Source: Geosiphon pyriformis (Eukaryota > Glomeromycota > Glomeromycetes > Archaeosporales > Geosiphonaceae). Taken from it: a DNA stretch of 64,000 bases. The stretch is from assembly GCA_016748015.1 (NCBI GenBank), contig JAAOMT010000254.1, positions 124,001-188,000 of the forward strand. Direction: 5' to 3'. Both the position numbers and the translations under genes were made by a program. Position 1 is the stretch's first letter; every line of letters begins with the position of its first letter. A model generated the notes under the pieces. That model was not told the DNA's origin, made no database searches, and was given only the letters and a program-made list of their open reading frames with translations. This document shows positions 20,708 through 32,725 of this stretch, in pieces.

Positions 20708-23690
20708 GTATTTTTAAACAGTCTTGAAATCTTGTTTATAACTGGTATATTATTCATGTCTGTGTAAATAGATTGTTCTTTTCCACAAATTGTTTAAGTT
20801 ATTGTAATATTATACATCTGTTTTGTTTTATCTGTATATAAAGTTTTGAATATTAAGCTTTTGTCTCAAATAATAATAATAAAAGTTTCTTAGAAATTGC
20901 TATGTTTACTATTTTCAATTTTTTTTTGTTAACTTCTTATATAGTACTATTGTCTTTGGTGTTTTTATAAATATTTTTACTTTTGCTATTATATTCTTTA
21001 CTATATTTTTATATCTTCTATATATCTTATATTGTATTTTATATTGGGATTTCTATTTTCTTTCTGTATATTGAATAGTTTATTGATTGATTGTGATTTT
21101 TATGTTCAGTTTTTAATGTTTGATTAGTTGGAATAGTTGTTGTATTAGTAAATGAATGTTATTAATAATTTTCATCTTTTTATTTGTTTTTATTATATAT
21201 ATTAAGTCTTTATATATTGTTTTTGTTAATTATTTTAACATGTTTGTGTTAATAATTATAATTGGTTCTAGATCTTGTGAAATCTTATCTGGTTGAATTA
21301 ATATTTATTATACTCTTAATTGTGAAATATTATTGGTAAATGATAATGCTATATTGTAATATAATTTCAGTTAATTTTTATGTGCTGTTTTAGCTAAAAT
21401 TTTGTTGTTTTATCTTAATTTATAAGCTTTATTTCTTAGAATTTCTTTAATGTAAATAGTTTGTTCTATTTGGAGTTAAATTTTCTACTTTATTGTTTTT
21501 CTACTTTGATATGATATAAAAGTACTTTGTTTTTAATCTTAAATTTAACTGATTTATTTAGTAATTAATTATTATGTTGTTTTTTTTGTTTTGCTTGTAA
21601 CTTTTGTATTTTATCAGCTGTTTTTTGTCTTTTGTTTTTTAAAGTTTTCATTAAATTATATGTTCTTTTTAGTAATGTTTTTTGAAAGTTGGCTTCTGTT
21701 ATTGATTCTGTTGAATATGTATTGATATCTATCTCAACTGGTAATATTGCTGTTCTATTATAAACAAGTTTAAATAGTGTTGCTTGTGTGGTATTTTGCT
21801 TTATTGTCTAATAAGTAAATAATACTAATAGTATAAACAAATCTTATTTGTCCTGGTTTTTTTGGCTGATCTTAGTTATTACTTTACACAATATTATGTT
21901 AAACTTTTTAACTAAGTCATTTGTTTGTGAATAATATAATGATAATAATGATTTCTTAATTCCAAATTTTTAACTTAATTTTGTTAATATTCTGTTTACA
22001 AAGTGAGTTTTTTGGTCTAATAATAATTTTTTTGGACATTTATGTTAACAAATCAAATTTTGGTAAACAAATTTGGCTATGAATTCTGCATCTGTTTTTT
22101 AAATTGCTTTTGCTTTTGGCTATTTTGTAAAATAGTCCATAACTATTGCTATATATTAATTACTATTGCTATATATTAATTGCTTTAACTAAGTCAATTC
22201 TAATTTGATCAAATAATTGTCTTACTTTGATTGATCTTAACAGTTTACTAGTTTTGTTTCTTTTTTTTTTTGACAAGTATTATAATTTTAAATATATTAA
22301 ATGATATTTGAATATATAAATAACCAATAGTATCTTTTTCTGGTTTTTTTCATGATTATTTTTTTATAAAAATGTTTTGTTGTCAGATCTAAGTACATGT
22401 TAAACAATATTGTTTCTTTCTTTGGTTTTGTAATTATTTTAACTGGCTAATCTGAATATTTTCTGTTTTTTTAATATGGTATATTTTGGTAAATAATAAA
22501 ATATTTTGATTGTTATTTTATGTTGTTTTGTTTGTTTTAAGATAATTTTTCCTTAAACTGTTAAGTATTAATATAATATTAAAATTGTTAATATTTTTGT
22601 GTATTCATTTTTTGTTATATTTTTGGGTTAAATATTTTAAATTTGTTTTATTCATGACAAGCTGTCAGCATTTTATTTTTTTTTCTTTTTATAATATATA
22701 GTATAATTAAATGATGATAGTTTTATTTTTCATTTTGTATGGCAATTATTTCCAAATTTTTGTTTTTGAATTGATGTTAATTCTTTGTAATTAATATATA
22801 CATTAAATTTTTGACTTAAATACTTCTTCTATTTAATAACAGCTTAATAAATAGCTAAATATTTCAATGCTGAAGTTTTATAATTTTTTTCAGTTGGACT
22901 TAAACTTTGGCTGGCATATGCTATTGAATGTTCTTATCCATTAGCTCTTTTTTGTGATAATACAACTTCTAATGCTTGATCAAATGCATTAGTAGTAATA
23001 ATAAATAATTTGTTATAATTAAAATAGATTAATATTGAAACTTAAATGAGCTTTCTTTTTAAAATATCAAAAGCTTTTTGTTAGTTTTCAGTCCATTTAT
23101 ATTTAATATTCTTGGCTTGAAGCTGGTAAAATGATTGAACCAGTTTAAAGAAGTTTTGGATGAAGCAACAATAGTATCTAGCAAATTCCAAAAATGCTCT
23201 TAATTTTGTAAAATTTGTTGGTGCTAAAAAGTTTTTAACTATTTCAATTTTGTCTGAATCTGTTTTTATGCCATCTTTGCTTACAACATGTTCCAAAAAC
23301 TTGAGTTCAGTTTTGCCAAAGAAGCATTTGGTTGCATTTAATTTCAATCCAGCTCTTCTTAATCTTTCAAATACTTGTTGGAGATAATAAAGATGATCAT
23401 CAAATGTTTCTAAAAACACATTGGTGTTATTTAAGTAAACTACTACTGATTTTCATAGTAATCCAGTGTATACACTTTCCATGAACTGTTGGAAAGTAGT
23501 TGGGGCATTGGTTAAGTCAAATGGCATAACATCAAATTTGAAATTCCCTTCTCTGGTAGTGAATACTGTCTTTTCCTTGTCAGTTGGATTCATGGCTACT
23601 TGCCAGTAACCACTATTTAAGTCCAATGTTGAAAACCATATCTTCTCTCTGAAAGCATCAAATAACTCCTGAATCCGTGAAGTCGGATAA
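20708..23690 (-). pseudogene. Relic G: heavily decayed pol of a family I-like LTR element
   Basis: The RT is legible at 23081-23690 on the minus strand: FSTLDLNSGYWQVAMNPTDK, KTVFTTREGNFKFDVMPFDL, VVVYLNNTNVF (YLNN at 23426-23437), LRRAGLKLNATKCFFGKTEL and FLEHVVSKDGIKTDSDKIEI. Further left only traces remain: an RNase H-like segment near 22.9 kb, an integrase-like FVYTISIIYLLDNKAKYHTS near 21.8 kb, and LKIKNKVLLYHIKVEKQ near 21.5 kb, matching the integrase tail of element D. Both YxDD aspartates are Asn. The right end stops abruptly at about 23690, close to the PUS10 upstream region, with no LTR found there. Confidence 0.75.
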
Positions 23691-23848
23691 CTGTCATAAT
23701 TAAAAATAAAACTCAGAAAATTATATCAATAATTAGTTTATTGAATCAAATATTTTTAAAAACTTTATTATTCTTATTTGAAGAATTGTATTGTTATTTT
23801 AGCCTATATTGTTTTTTTTACTGAACATTTTCAAATCTTTTTTGTGAA

Positions 23849-24118
23849 ATGAAGATGTGTTTCGGAGAAAATACTCAGAAAAAGAAAGCAACATGCTATA
23901 AGGAAAGTCCAGATTGTGAAGATATACGCCTGGTAAAAAAAAGAAAGCAGTATTCCCCAGGCAACTCTTCCTGTTGTGCACCTTCTCCTGGGTCAGTATC
24001 CTCGGTGCCGTCAGTCTGTTCTGTGCACCCTTCCTTCAGTGGTCTTGTTCCGCCACTGGTTTTGTCGGTCTTCTTGGTCTCGCCGTTTTTCTCCTTTCAA
24101 AGAAAAAAACCTTTTTAA
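23849..24118. other. GC-rich island upstream of PUS10, nature unknown
   Basis: Between about 23925 and 24090 the sequence is near-balanced in GC, in sharp contrast with 20-30 percent GC on both sides. Two overlapping open frames cross it. On + it is Ser/Cys/Pro-rich and begins MKMCFGENTQKKK. On minus it is acidic and includes KKTDKTSGGTRPLKEG and GTEDTDPGEGAQQEELPGEY. Neither was recognised. It could be an untranslated exon, a fragment of a short repeat such as a SINE, or the end of an unrelated gene. Confidence 0.4.
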
Positions 24119-24372
24119 AAATGTAATGTAATAAGTTTTTAATAGCAGAGCAAAAGTAAAAAAAGTTTTTGAACACATACTAGTATTTACAAAATTGTAT
24201 AAATAAAAATCTTCGAGAATAATACATTTGGTGTAACGCTCATCAGTAGAAACTTGTGTTTTCTATTTTTCTATTCTTACAGGTATAATGAATAAACCTT
24301 TTTCGTCGAATTTTGGGCTTCAAGTATTTACCCTCTATTTATGTCTGTCCCAAGCATCTTATCCTTGCCAAA

Positions 24373-27123
24373 ATGTCAAAACGTCCACGAAGCGAGAGTG
24401 GAAAAGAGATCGAAGAGAGTATGAGAATTTTTTCTTACAAAAGAACACTTTGATCTTTTATTCGCCTGTTCGCTCAATTCTATGACATCTCCAAAGAATC
24501 AACTTCCTCAGAAAAGTTCGAGGATCTAGACAAATGGAAAAGGATTCGTTTTGACGAAAAAGATGAAACTCAAGGTATCACATATTTGTAAAACCTATCC
24601 ATTTTTTAATTTTGGTAAAAGCAGTTCTCAAAAGTAAATATTTAATTCATGCCTCTCTGACCCTTTTAGAGTTTGATGCGCTTTATGAAAACATCCTCGA
24701 GTTATTTTCTGAGGATTTCACTACACAACGCGCAAGGGTCCTCATTGATGCATTATTGAAAGCATCTTGTTGTGCTCGATGTATTCTTCGATTTTTGGGC
24801 CTCAAAAATTTTGATTGCTATTCCTGGACAGAGGAGGTAGCTGCTGCTTCGAAGTATTTGGCTCCTTCTGACTTGCTAATTGAACTGGTAGAAATTTCTC
24901 AACGTGGAAAAAGACTCTTCTCCAGGTCTTGAATCGCCTTCGTTCCGCTGCCTCTACTGAAGCGGAACCACCAGATCATCCTGCTACAGAAAAGCTCTCG
25001 CGTCAAAACAACGAAAAACCTGTGTGTGTTACTTGTCTCGATCTTTTATATCATGCGGATACGATGGCATGTGTGGGGCCTATTTTCGAAGCTATCAAAA
25101 ACCAGGGCCACCAAGCAAAAGATTTTACTATAATTGTTACTTTACCCATAAGTACCATTGTGAGGAATCATTCTGCTGCAGTTTGGGTAAAGTATAACTT
25201 AAGGTAGCTTTGAATCTATTTCACTGGATTTTTCAATATTTAAATATTTATACAATTTTTTTTTTGAATCAGACCAGGCCTTTTGCCTTACGAAGTGTCT
25301 TTAGTCATCGATATGGCTAAAATTTTCAGATACTTGTTGGGACAGGCTCTTGAAAAGATATCTGGCCTCAAGCATAATGTCAACAGCCATTTTAAAATAG
25401 AGGTTGAATATATTCATGTGAGCACGCAAAGTAATCATATCTTCCTGACCAAAATTCCGGAAGCGAATCTCAAATTTAAAAACACTCAACATAGAAGGGT
25501 AAGTAATTTGACTAAGATGAGATATTGTTTCACCACGATTCAGAGTGAATCTTTTCTCAATATGATGATTAGGACAGTTTATGAATAAATTTCATCCTCT
25601 GGCTAATACCATGATATCAAATATTGGTTTAGGGTTACCAACAATCACCAAGGCATTCACGACAAGAAATTTTTGAAGCTTTGAAAAAAGTGACGGATGA
25701 TAAATTTATGGAGTCTGTTGATTATCTTTTTTTTTTGGTCAAATCAGAGACTCCAAATTTTTCGCATATTTTAAAATGATTGAAAATTCACAGGCAATCC
25801 TGTCGCTTCAGAAGCATGATGTGTCCACCGGCCGAAATACAAGGCAAATGTGAAATTCAAACCCTCGTCGTAAAACATGATCCTCTATACTTGGGAGGTG
25901 AGTTCATGTTCATCACTCTTGACGTTTGTTAAATGATTACTCACCTCCAATTTACAAAATGAATAGGTCGTTATATAAAGCTTTCCAGGAATATTAGTCA
26001 GACTCCTTGGTTGATTGATAACGTGCGTCTAAAAGATACTTCTGTTTCGGAATGCATTGCCGAGACTATACGTCGACATTTTGTGTGTGATGGTATATTT
26101 GCTTTTTATTTCTTTACTTCTTTGCCTCTTTTACCATGGCCCCAATCCAGTATTCGACTCTGTATCTTATATATCAATTTACTCGATTATGAAAAATCTG
26201 ATAAAGGTTACACTTTCACGGCTGCGGGACGCGAAGATTTCGATGTGCGTATGTTGGGAAGTGGAAGGCCTTTTTATTTCGAAATAATTAACCCGCGAAA
26301 GCCTTCCATTTCTCCGGAAAATTTGAGCCTCATTGAGAAAGAAATCAATGAAGAATTTAGTAGCTTGGTTCAGGTTCGGGATTTATGCATAGTTAAACAG
26401 TGAGTACATTTACTTTCAACCCAACTTTTTTATGGATGTCAAAAAAGAATGAAAACATCATTATTTCCTAATAGGGAGCAACTTCAGATAATCAAGAAAG
26501 GCGAGGATCAAAAATCCAAAACTTATAGGTTTGTCGATCATTTATCATTTTTTTGATCTTTAAATAATAATTGCTAACTCTCAACAATAGCGCGCTTGTT
26601 TGGATTTCGCGTCCAGTCACTTCTGATATAATCCAGAAAATCAATGCTTTCAAAGAAACTGGACTTGTCCTGAATCAGGCCACTCCAGTGCGTGTACTAC
26701 AAAGGCGAGAAATTTTCATTGGATATATCTTATCGATTATTTGCTTTTTCCAGTACTTAATGTGTATTGGGTATACAGACGCGCCGATTTGGTGCGTCAA
26801 CGAGAAATATGGTCTATGGAGGCTGCTATGCTAGAAGGTAATTTTTTAACAATCAAAATGAAAACAGAAGCAGGAACGTATCCTTTTTATACCTCTAACT
26901 TTGCTAACCCCCTCTTAAGTTCCATAAATCATTTAATCCATAACTTGAGTTTTCAATTTTGAATGATTTTTGCAGCTATATTAAAGAGTTTATTCATGGA
27001 GATTTAGGGAAAACTCAACCCAGCTTACCTTCTTTATTAGATTGTACTGCTGATCTTTTGGAATTGGATGTTTTGGACGTGGACTTGGAATGGCCTCCAA
27101 TACAGAAGGGTCCCTCAGATTAA
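24373..27123 (+). CDS. PUS10: tRNA pseudouridine synthase of the PUS10 family (11 exons, N-terminal part disturbed)
   Basis: PUS10 isomerises uridine to pseudouridine in the T-loop of tRNAs. Exons: 24373-24574, 24670-25203, 25273-25498, 25633-25737, 25794-25897, 25967-26092, 26207-26399, 26475-26528, 26591-26704, 26779-26877, 26976-27123. All introns are GT-AG except 26705-26778 (GC-AG). Two CxxC pairs (CCARC near 24770, CVTC near 25027) form the zinc site of the N-terminal domain. The catalytic domain has GGRYIKLSRNISQTPWLID, GREDFDVRMLGSGRPF (catalytic Asp codon 26242-26244), SALVW, TPVRVLQRR, AGTYIKEFIHGDLGK and LELDVLDVDLEWPP before the stop. Odd points: TGA at 24451-24453 inside exon 1, a one-base frameshift near 24906-24911 (GGAAAAAGAC), and an exon 4-5 phase conflict at a run of ten T. 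These could be assembly errors or real decay. The start is unresolved; MSKRPRSESGKEIEE is the best candidate. Confidence 0.88.
26705..26778 (+). other. GC-AG intron of PUS10
   Basis: The donor is AG|GCGAGA and the acceptor TATACAG|A. Only this choice joins TPVRVLQR to RADLVRQREIWSMEAAMLE, which matches the order of the PUS10 family at this point. No GT donor gives the same junction. GC donors are a rare but regular class of U2-type introns. Confidence 0.65.
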
Positions 27124-28384
27124 AGCCACCAATAATGTCTTAGCTAATGCCAAATTAGGTGTAAAACAAAATTTCTTAAAATACGAAGTGTTCATTGTTG
27201 AGAGATGAAACTTGGTATTTGTTGATCAGTCGATAATATCTCGTATCACGTTCTGTTAAAGATCCATTTTTAACTAGTGATTTATTTATATATGTGAAAT
27301 TTTCATGTATATAATAAAAATAATTAAATTTTTGAAGTGGTGGATTATATCATAGGAAGCACCAAAATGTTATGGGTAATTTATCTGGGTGGGGTGTCGT
27401 AACTTCGGTGCTTTTTATGTAATATCAGTTTTTAAAGTGTTTGATATTTAAAGATTTTAATTAATTCAATTGTCCATTTTATTTGTGAATATATTTTTTA
27501 TAATGCATGATAATTGCTTGCGATTATATTCAGTTTAATTTATGCAATTCAATTACAATCAGTAGTATTTAACATTTGCTTTTTGCCTTTCTAGTAAGTT
27601 AACAATTTATTGTAATATTAATTTTTATGAGATGTTTTTATTTTTTACCAGATTATTATAATATTAAATTACTTTGTTATAATAATCAAATTATTTTTGT
27701 ACTTTTTTTGGCTTTTTTGGGCTAATAACAATTTTTAAAAACAAATATTAAATATTTTAGTGTTTTGTTAATTATTATAATCAAAAACAATTAGTTTAAG
27801 TTATTAAAAACATAATTATGTTAATTAAATCTGGTATTAGAAAAATAATTTACAAAAAAAATATAATACATAAAAATTAAATTTATAAAAAACTTTTATT
27901 TAAAATAAAAAATAAAAAATAGTTTTATTTACTTTAATTAAGTCTGAATTTTTTTAATTAATTAAACCTATTTTAATATATCTTTTTTTTAAACTAAAAA
28001 TTATTTGTATATATACATATTTTTAAAAACTTATTTTTTTTGTTATTTTTTATGTTATTATTATATATAATTTGTTATTTTATATTATTTTATGTTATTA
28101 ATTACTTTATATTATTGCTAAATATTTTGTATTATTATGTATTATTGTTTATTATTTTATATTATTATTAGTTTTTTTATTGTAAATTAATAATTTAATA
28201 CAATTCTTTAAAACTTTTTTCAAAATAGTTTGATTTATATAATTTTTGTTAATAATAAAACTTTATTTTTTTTATTAATAATATTTTAAATAAATATAGC
28301 TTTTATAACTTTTATTTTACATAATTTATTATCCAATAAAATTTTTTATAATTAAAAATTAATAAAAAAAAATCTTTTTTTCTT
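27124..28384. other. PUS10 3' flank and AT-rich intergenic DNA
   Basis: A candidate polyadenylation signal AATAAA lies at 27313-27318, about 190 bases after the PUS10 stop. At about 27356-27412, GCACCAAAATGTTATG and, inverted, GCACCGAAGTTACG frame a GC-richer loop. A faint third copy of the LTR at 4039-4901 may be present at about 27.42-28.0 kb (TTTGCCTTTCTAGTAAGTTA). The remainder is T- and A-rich with no frame. Confidence 0.4.
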
Positions 28385-30290
28385 TTCTATTTTTATAATT
28401 ATAATTAAAGCAAAGAGTAAAAAAGTTTTAAATATTATTTTTTCTATATTAACTAATAAAAAACTGTCTTTAATAATATTTAAAGTATTTTTTTTACTTT
28501 TGGCTGGTGGTTTTATTTTAGTTAAAGTTTTTTTTAAGAAATATACTTAAATCAATTCTAATATTGTTTCTATTCTTTTTAAAACCCCAAAAATATTCAA
28601 CAACAGACTAATTAACAAATTGGTTTTTCTTATTTTTACTATTAATACTATTATTATCTTTTTACAAATGGCTAAAAAGATCAAAAAATTAAAAAAATAA
28701 CAACAGTTACTTGTATTTATTATTATTATACCAAACATCTTTGTGGTTTTAAATAAGATCTTAAATAAAATTTTTTTAGCAGTAATTAGCTTTTTTTCTA
28801 ATATAAACAATAATAACAATAATAATATGTTTTTTAAGATAAGCTAAGATCAACTACTAACTGTATTATTAATATATAGTGTTTTTTAACAAATTATTAT
28901 TGATTTTTAAAGCAAAAAATTTATTGGCTTATCTAATTATAAACTAAATTAATTTCTGTTTTTTTGTTTTTTGATACTGTTTTTAATAATACTTGGAAAA
29001 CAATTTTTAATTGTTAAAAGTTTTTTGAATAAGTAACTTCTATTCTAATATTTAATACTACTTTTAAAATTAAATTGGTCTTGATTACTTTTTTGTTTTA
29101 TTTGTTGTTTGGCTTTATTAAACTTAAGTTAATTTTTAAAGACAATATTAAATTGTTTTGTGTAAATTTTGCTTTTAAAACTTTCTTAGTTGCTATTATT
29201 AAAGTTTTTATTAATGATTTTTTATTATTATTTAAGATTGCAAATTTTTTTGTAATGCTTCTGGTTTTTTTTTATTTTTGTTATATTTTATAATGTTTTT
29301 TTTAGCATATTTTCTAATAATATTAAAAATGCTTTTGGCATTTTTGGTGTTATTATCTCTATTAAATTAAAGTCTGCTAACTTATAACAATATGTTATTG
29401 TTAATTTTAAGAACTTTTTTTTTGCTTTTGCTACTCTTAATAACTGGTTTATATTAGTAAAAAAAGACAATATTCTAATGTTTTTCTTTTAATTAGAAAA
29501 AAGTTATTATTTTTTAAAATTTTTTAAGATTAAATTGACTAATTTTTTTTTTGACTGTATTGTTTTTAAAATTAATAATATGATTTTTTAAATTAGTAGT
29601 TATACTTGTTTTATTTTTTATTTTTTAAATTTTTATTATTGTTAATATTTTGTTATTAATATTTTTAAATCTAAAAACATATTAAAGCTTATTATAATAA
29701 AAACTAGTATTTTATACAAATATTATATTTGGTAAAAAACTTTTGAGTACTGCTATTGTTATAAGTATTAAAGTTTGGATTATTTGTTTGTTAATTATAA
29801 AATAACATTTTTTCTGTCTCTTAAACTATTTTTTAAATTAATAGTTAGCTTTAAGTTTTTTGTGTTATTTTTTGTTAATAATAAGTTTTATGCTATAATT
29901 TTTGTTTTTTTGACTTTTTTGTTTGTTGTTTTTTTAACTATTTCTGCTGCTAATTTTGTTATTAAGTCTAGATTAAATTTTTTAAAAACTTAAAATTTGA
30001 GTTTGATAACTTTAATAAAATTTATTGTTAAGTTTATTGGTTTTTTAGTCATTTTAATTACTAATCTTTTGAATAATAATACTGTCAAAACTTTTTAAAT
30101 TAAAAAAATTTGCTTTTTATAAAATATATTGTTAATAATTTTTTCGATTTTTTGGTTAATGTTTCTAAGAACATTGTTAATTTTAGATCTGAAGTTGATT
30201 TTGGTAATATAAATTATAATAATATGCTGATTGCTAAATTTTTTTTAAATAAAAATATTATTAAGTATATTATAGCTTTGTGATATATGT
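28385..30290 (+). pseudogene. LINE ORF1 (copy E4), heavily decayed
   Basis: The + strand can be aligned with copy E1: KAKSKKVLNIIFSILTNKK, LLLAGGFILVKVFFKKYT, MAKKIKKLKK, IIIIPNIFVVLNKILNKIF, LKLIFKDNIKLFCVNFAFKT (29075-29290) and VNFKNFFFAFATLNNW-like residues near 29400. LDYLFVNYKITFFLSLKLFF (29772) takes the place of the lost zinc knuckle, and TISAANFVIKSRLNFLKT ends near 29990. AT pressure has turned most codons into Phe, Leu, Ile, Asn and Lys, and stops are frequent. It ends about 100 bp before the A2 LTR. Confidence 0.6.
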
Positions 30291-30389
30291 TAAATTTTAA
30301 TATATTGTACTAAATTGTATTTAGATCTTATTTGTTAAATATAATAAAAAAAATCAATTAATTTTATTATATTTGTTTTATTATTATAT

Positions 30390-31124
30390 TGTTATAGTTA
30401 AAACCCATATTTTTTATTAGTTATCACATGTATTAGTCACTAATGTTATATAATTAGTTACACTATTTTTAAATAGTAATCATTGACTTGATCAATAATC
30501 TGATTGTTAATCTGATTATTGACTTAATTATTAATCTGATTATTAACTTAATTATTGACCTGACCATTAACCTAATTATTGACCACTTTTGATAGCTATA
30601 TAAACAATGAATTTTTTAGCTGTAAAAAAGCATGTTAAAAATACAAAACATACCAGAAATTAAGAAAATCAATTAAATAAAAATAATAGCTTTTATCTCA
30701 ATCTTTCTCTTATTGCTAATTTCACTTTTACTACTTGCAAGTATCCAAATATTTTAGAATAAAAGATTATTCCCTACTTTTTTTCTAAAATATATAATTG
30801 CAGCATTTGAAGATTATTAAATAAAACGTGACTAAAGAGTACATCTGATATCTGATATTGAATTTTAAGAGCACCAATATAAAGCATAGAATTATACCAG
30901 TATGTAATTATTTGTTAACAGTATGGGCTATCTTTTTACCTTCAGATTCCCCAGTTATCTTTTGAAAAGTATAATAACTAAAATATTTATAAAACTGATC
31001 TTGCATATTGAATCCATACTTATTCAATTTGCTCTTTAAAGTTAAATTCCCTTTGATTTCTTTTATTATCTTACAATTTTGTTTTCCTTTGTTATTTGTT
31101 AGCTTGTTACTCCAACTCATAACA
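30390..31124 (+). repeat. 5' LTR of the oldest family II element (A2)
   Basis: The 735-bp LTR runs from TGTTATAGTTAAAACC to CTCATAACA and is followed by TAAAAG and TGGTGCTCTC, the primer-binding site seen in B and C. The U3 part contains degenerate 12-bp repeats of the TTGACCTGATCA type (30480-30590). It is strongly diverged from the B and C LTRs, fitting its place as the host of the later insertions. Its 3' partner is off the window. Confidence 0.85.
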
Positions 31125-31189
31125 TAAAAGTGGTGCTCTCTGTAAGATTGTCAAAATCTATTTTGTTTTCTATTGTATAGATAATTATT

Positions 31190-32725
31190 TATATCTGCCA
31201 TAACAATTAGAAGAACACTTTGAAGCATACAACAAAAACAATCTAGACTTTATTGAACTTAACCTTTTGCCCTTTTGTTTAATTTGCTTTCCTATTGAAA
31301 AACAATTCAGTAGACAATTCCAAAACTTTTGGAACTGGTTCTTGAATGAGCATTCAGTTGAAACTTATACAGTCTATACAACTTATTATTTTGATCAAGC
31401 TTATCTTAAAGACAACTTTGAAGAAAGAAACAACAGCATCAATCAATTTTTATATTCCACAATCTTTGAACAACAGCCCCTTAATTCTGAATACCTAAAT
31501 CACCAAATTCACATTTGGATTGTTGTCTATCAGCTAGCTAAAACACTCTTTGAAACAGAAAAAAAAAGTTATCAAACTGCTCCTGTTTTTGATCTCTTCT
31601 CAAGTAAATCAGAACATTTCACACAAACAGTTATTTCTAAACCAATAGCTAATAACCCTATACAACAAAACATTCTGATTGTTCTTTAAGGCATACAAAT
31701 TGCTTTAAGGTAAAGAAACAATATCCCATTATCATTATTCAAAAATGATACACAAGATCTTATTGAATGATTGGATGACTTTAAAAGAGCTGTTACAGCC
31801 AACCAATATAATAATAAATACAAGTTTCAAATCGTTGGTGGCTATTTTCAAGGCTTTCCTGCTACTTAGTTCTTACAAAAAACCAATGCCAATGCTTAGC
31901 AAAGAATTATTAAATGGGCACCAGCAAATGCTAAAAAAAACAACACCTCTTTTACTATTCAGTTTGAAATAAAATTTAGAATTCCTATCTTGATATCAAA
32001 ATGACACATAAAATTACAAAAAAAGAATCCAAGATCCTGGTGAAGTTGTAACTAAATATGTCAAAGCAATCAAAAAGTTAATCAAGCAGATAGACTTTGA
32101 AAAAAACTAAACAGAAGAGCAGAAAACTCATTCCTTTACAAAAAGATTGAGAACTGATTTTTTATATGCTCTTTGGCCCCTTTTGGTCCTGAAAGACAAT
32201 CCCATAATAGATATAGCCATTGAACTAGCCCAACAAATTGAAGACAATCAAAGAATGCACTTAAGATCCACACTTCCAGTTTTTGTTCCTGCTCTTGTTA
32301 TGGCTCTTGCTTTTTAAATGGCTGCTATTTCTTTTGTTGCCCAAACTTCAAATTCCAATAAACAATTGATAGATAGATTCACAGCCAATCTTGTCCAGTT
32401 ACTGGAATCTTTAGCCCAAGCAGTCAGAGAAAATCAACAATCCCAAAGACCCAGATATGAACCCCATTTTAATTAGTTCCAGCAACCTTCTTATCAAAGA
32501 CAACAAAATCATGACCCATCTGTGTGTTATTGCTGTAAATTAACTGAACATTTTTCCAAAAATTGCAACAATTCTCCTCTGCCTCCTTCAGCTCCCAGAA
32601 ACAATAACAATCAAAACAACAAAACCATCAACAATAATGTCCTCAATCAAAGATCCAATCATGCCAACATCAATTTCTTTGGAGAGAATCTCTTAGTTGA
32701 AGCTACTGTTTATTAACTTTTAAAC
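31190..32725 (+). pseudogene. gag of A2 (family II), broken
   Basis: Aligned with the gag of B throughout: ICFPIEKQFSRQFQNFWNWF, IWIVVYQLAKTLFETEKKSY, a run homologous to NQYDDEYKFQIVGGYLQGSP, LARTSNSNKQLIDRF-like sequence, and an intact-looking CCHC knuckle CYCCKLTEHFSKNC near 32525-32565. Many stops are present. The start codon of B (ATG) is ATA here. The -1 slippery heptamer TTTAAAC survives at 32719-32725. Confidence 0.85.

Noticed and set aside
22140-22185. Short direct duplication (ATTGCTATATATTAATT twice)
   Set aside because: A single 20-odd-base slippage duplication in AT-rich relic sequence, with no further structure.
23849-24118. The Ser/Cys-rich + strand frame as the first exon of PUS10
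   Set aside because: No splice pattern joining it to the PUS10 frame was found, and the strand of this island is itself uncertain. It is kept only as an unknown feature.
24451-24453. Reassignment of TGA to a sense codon
   Set aside because: TGA, TAG and TAA all interrupt frames in this window, and PUS10 and ORF-X end at ordinary stops. A changed code is not needed.
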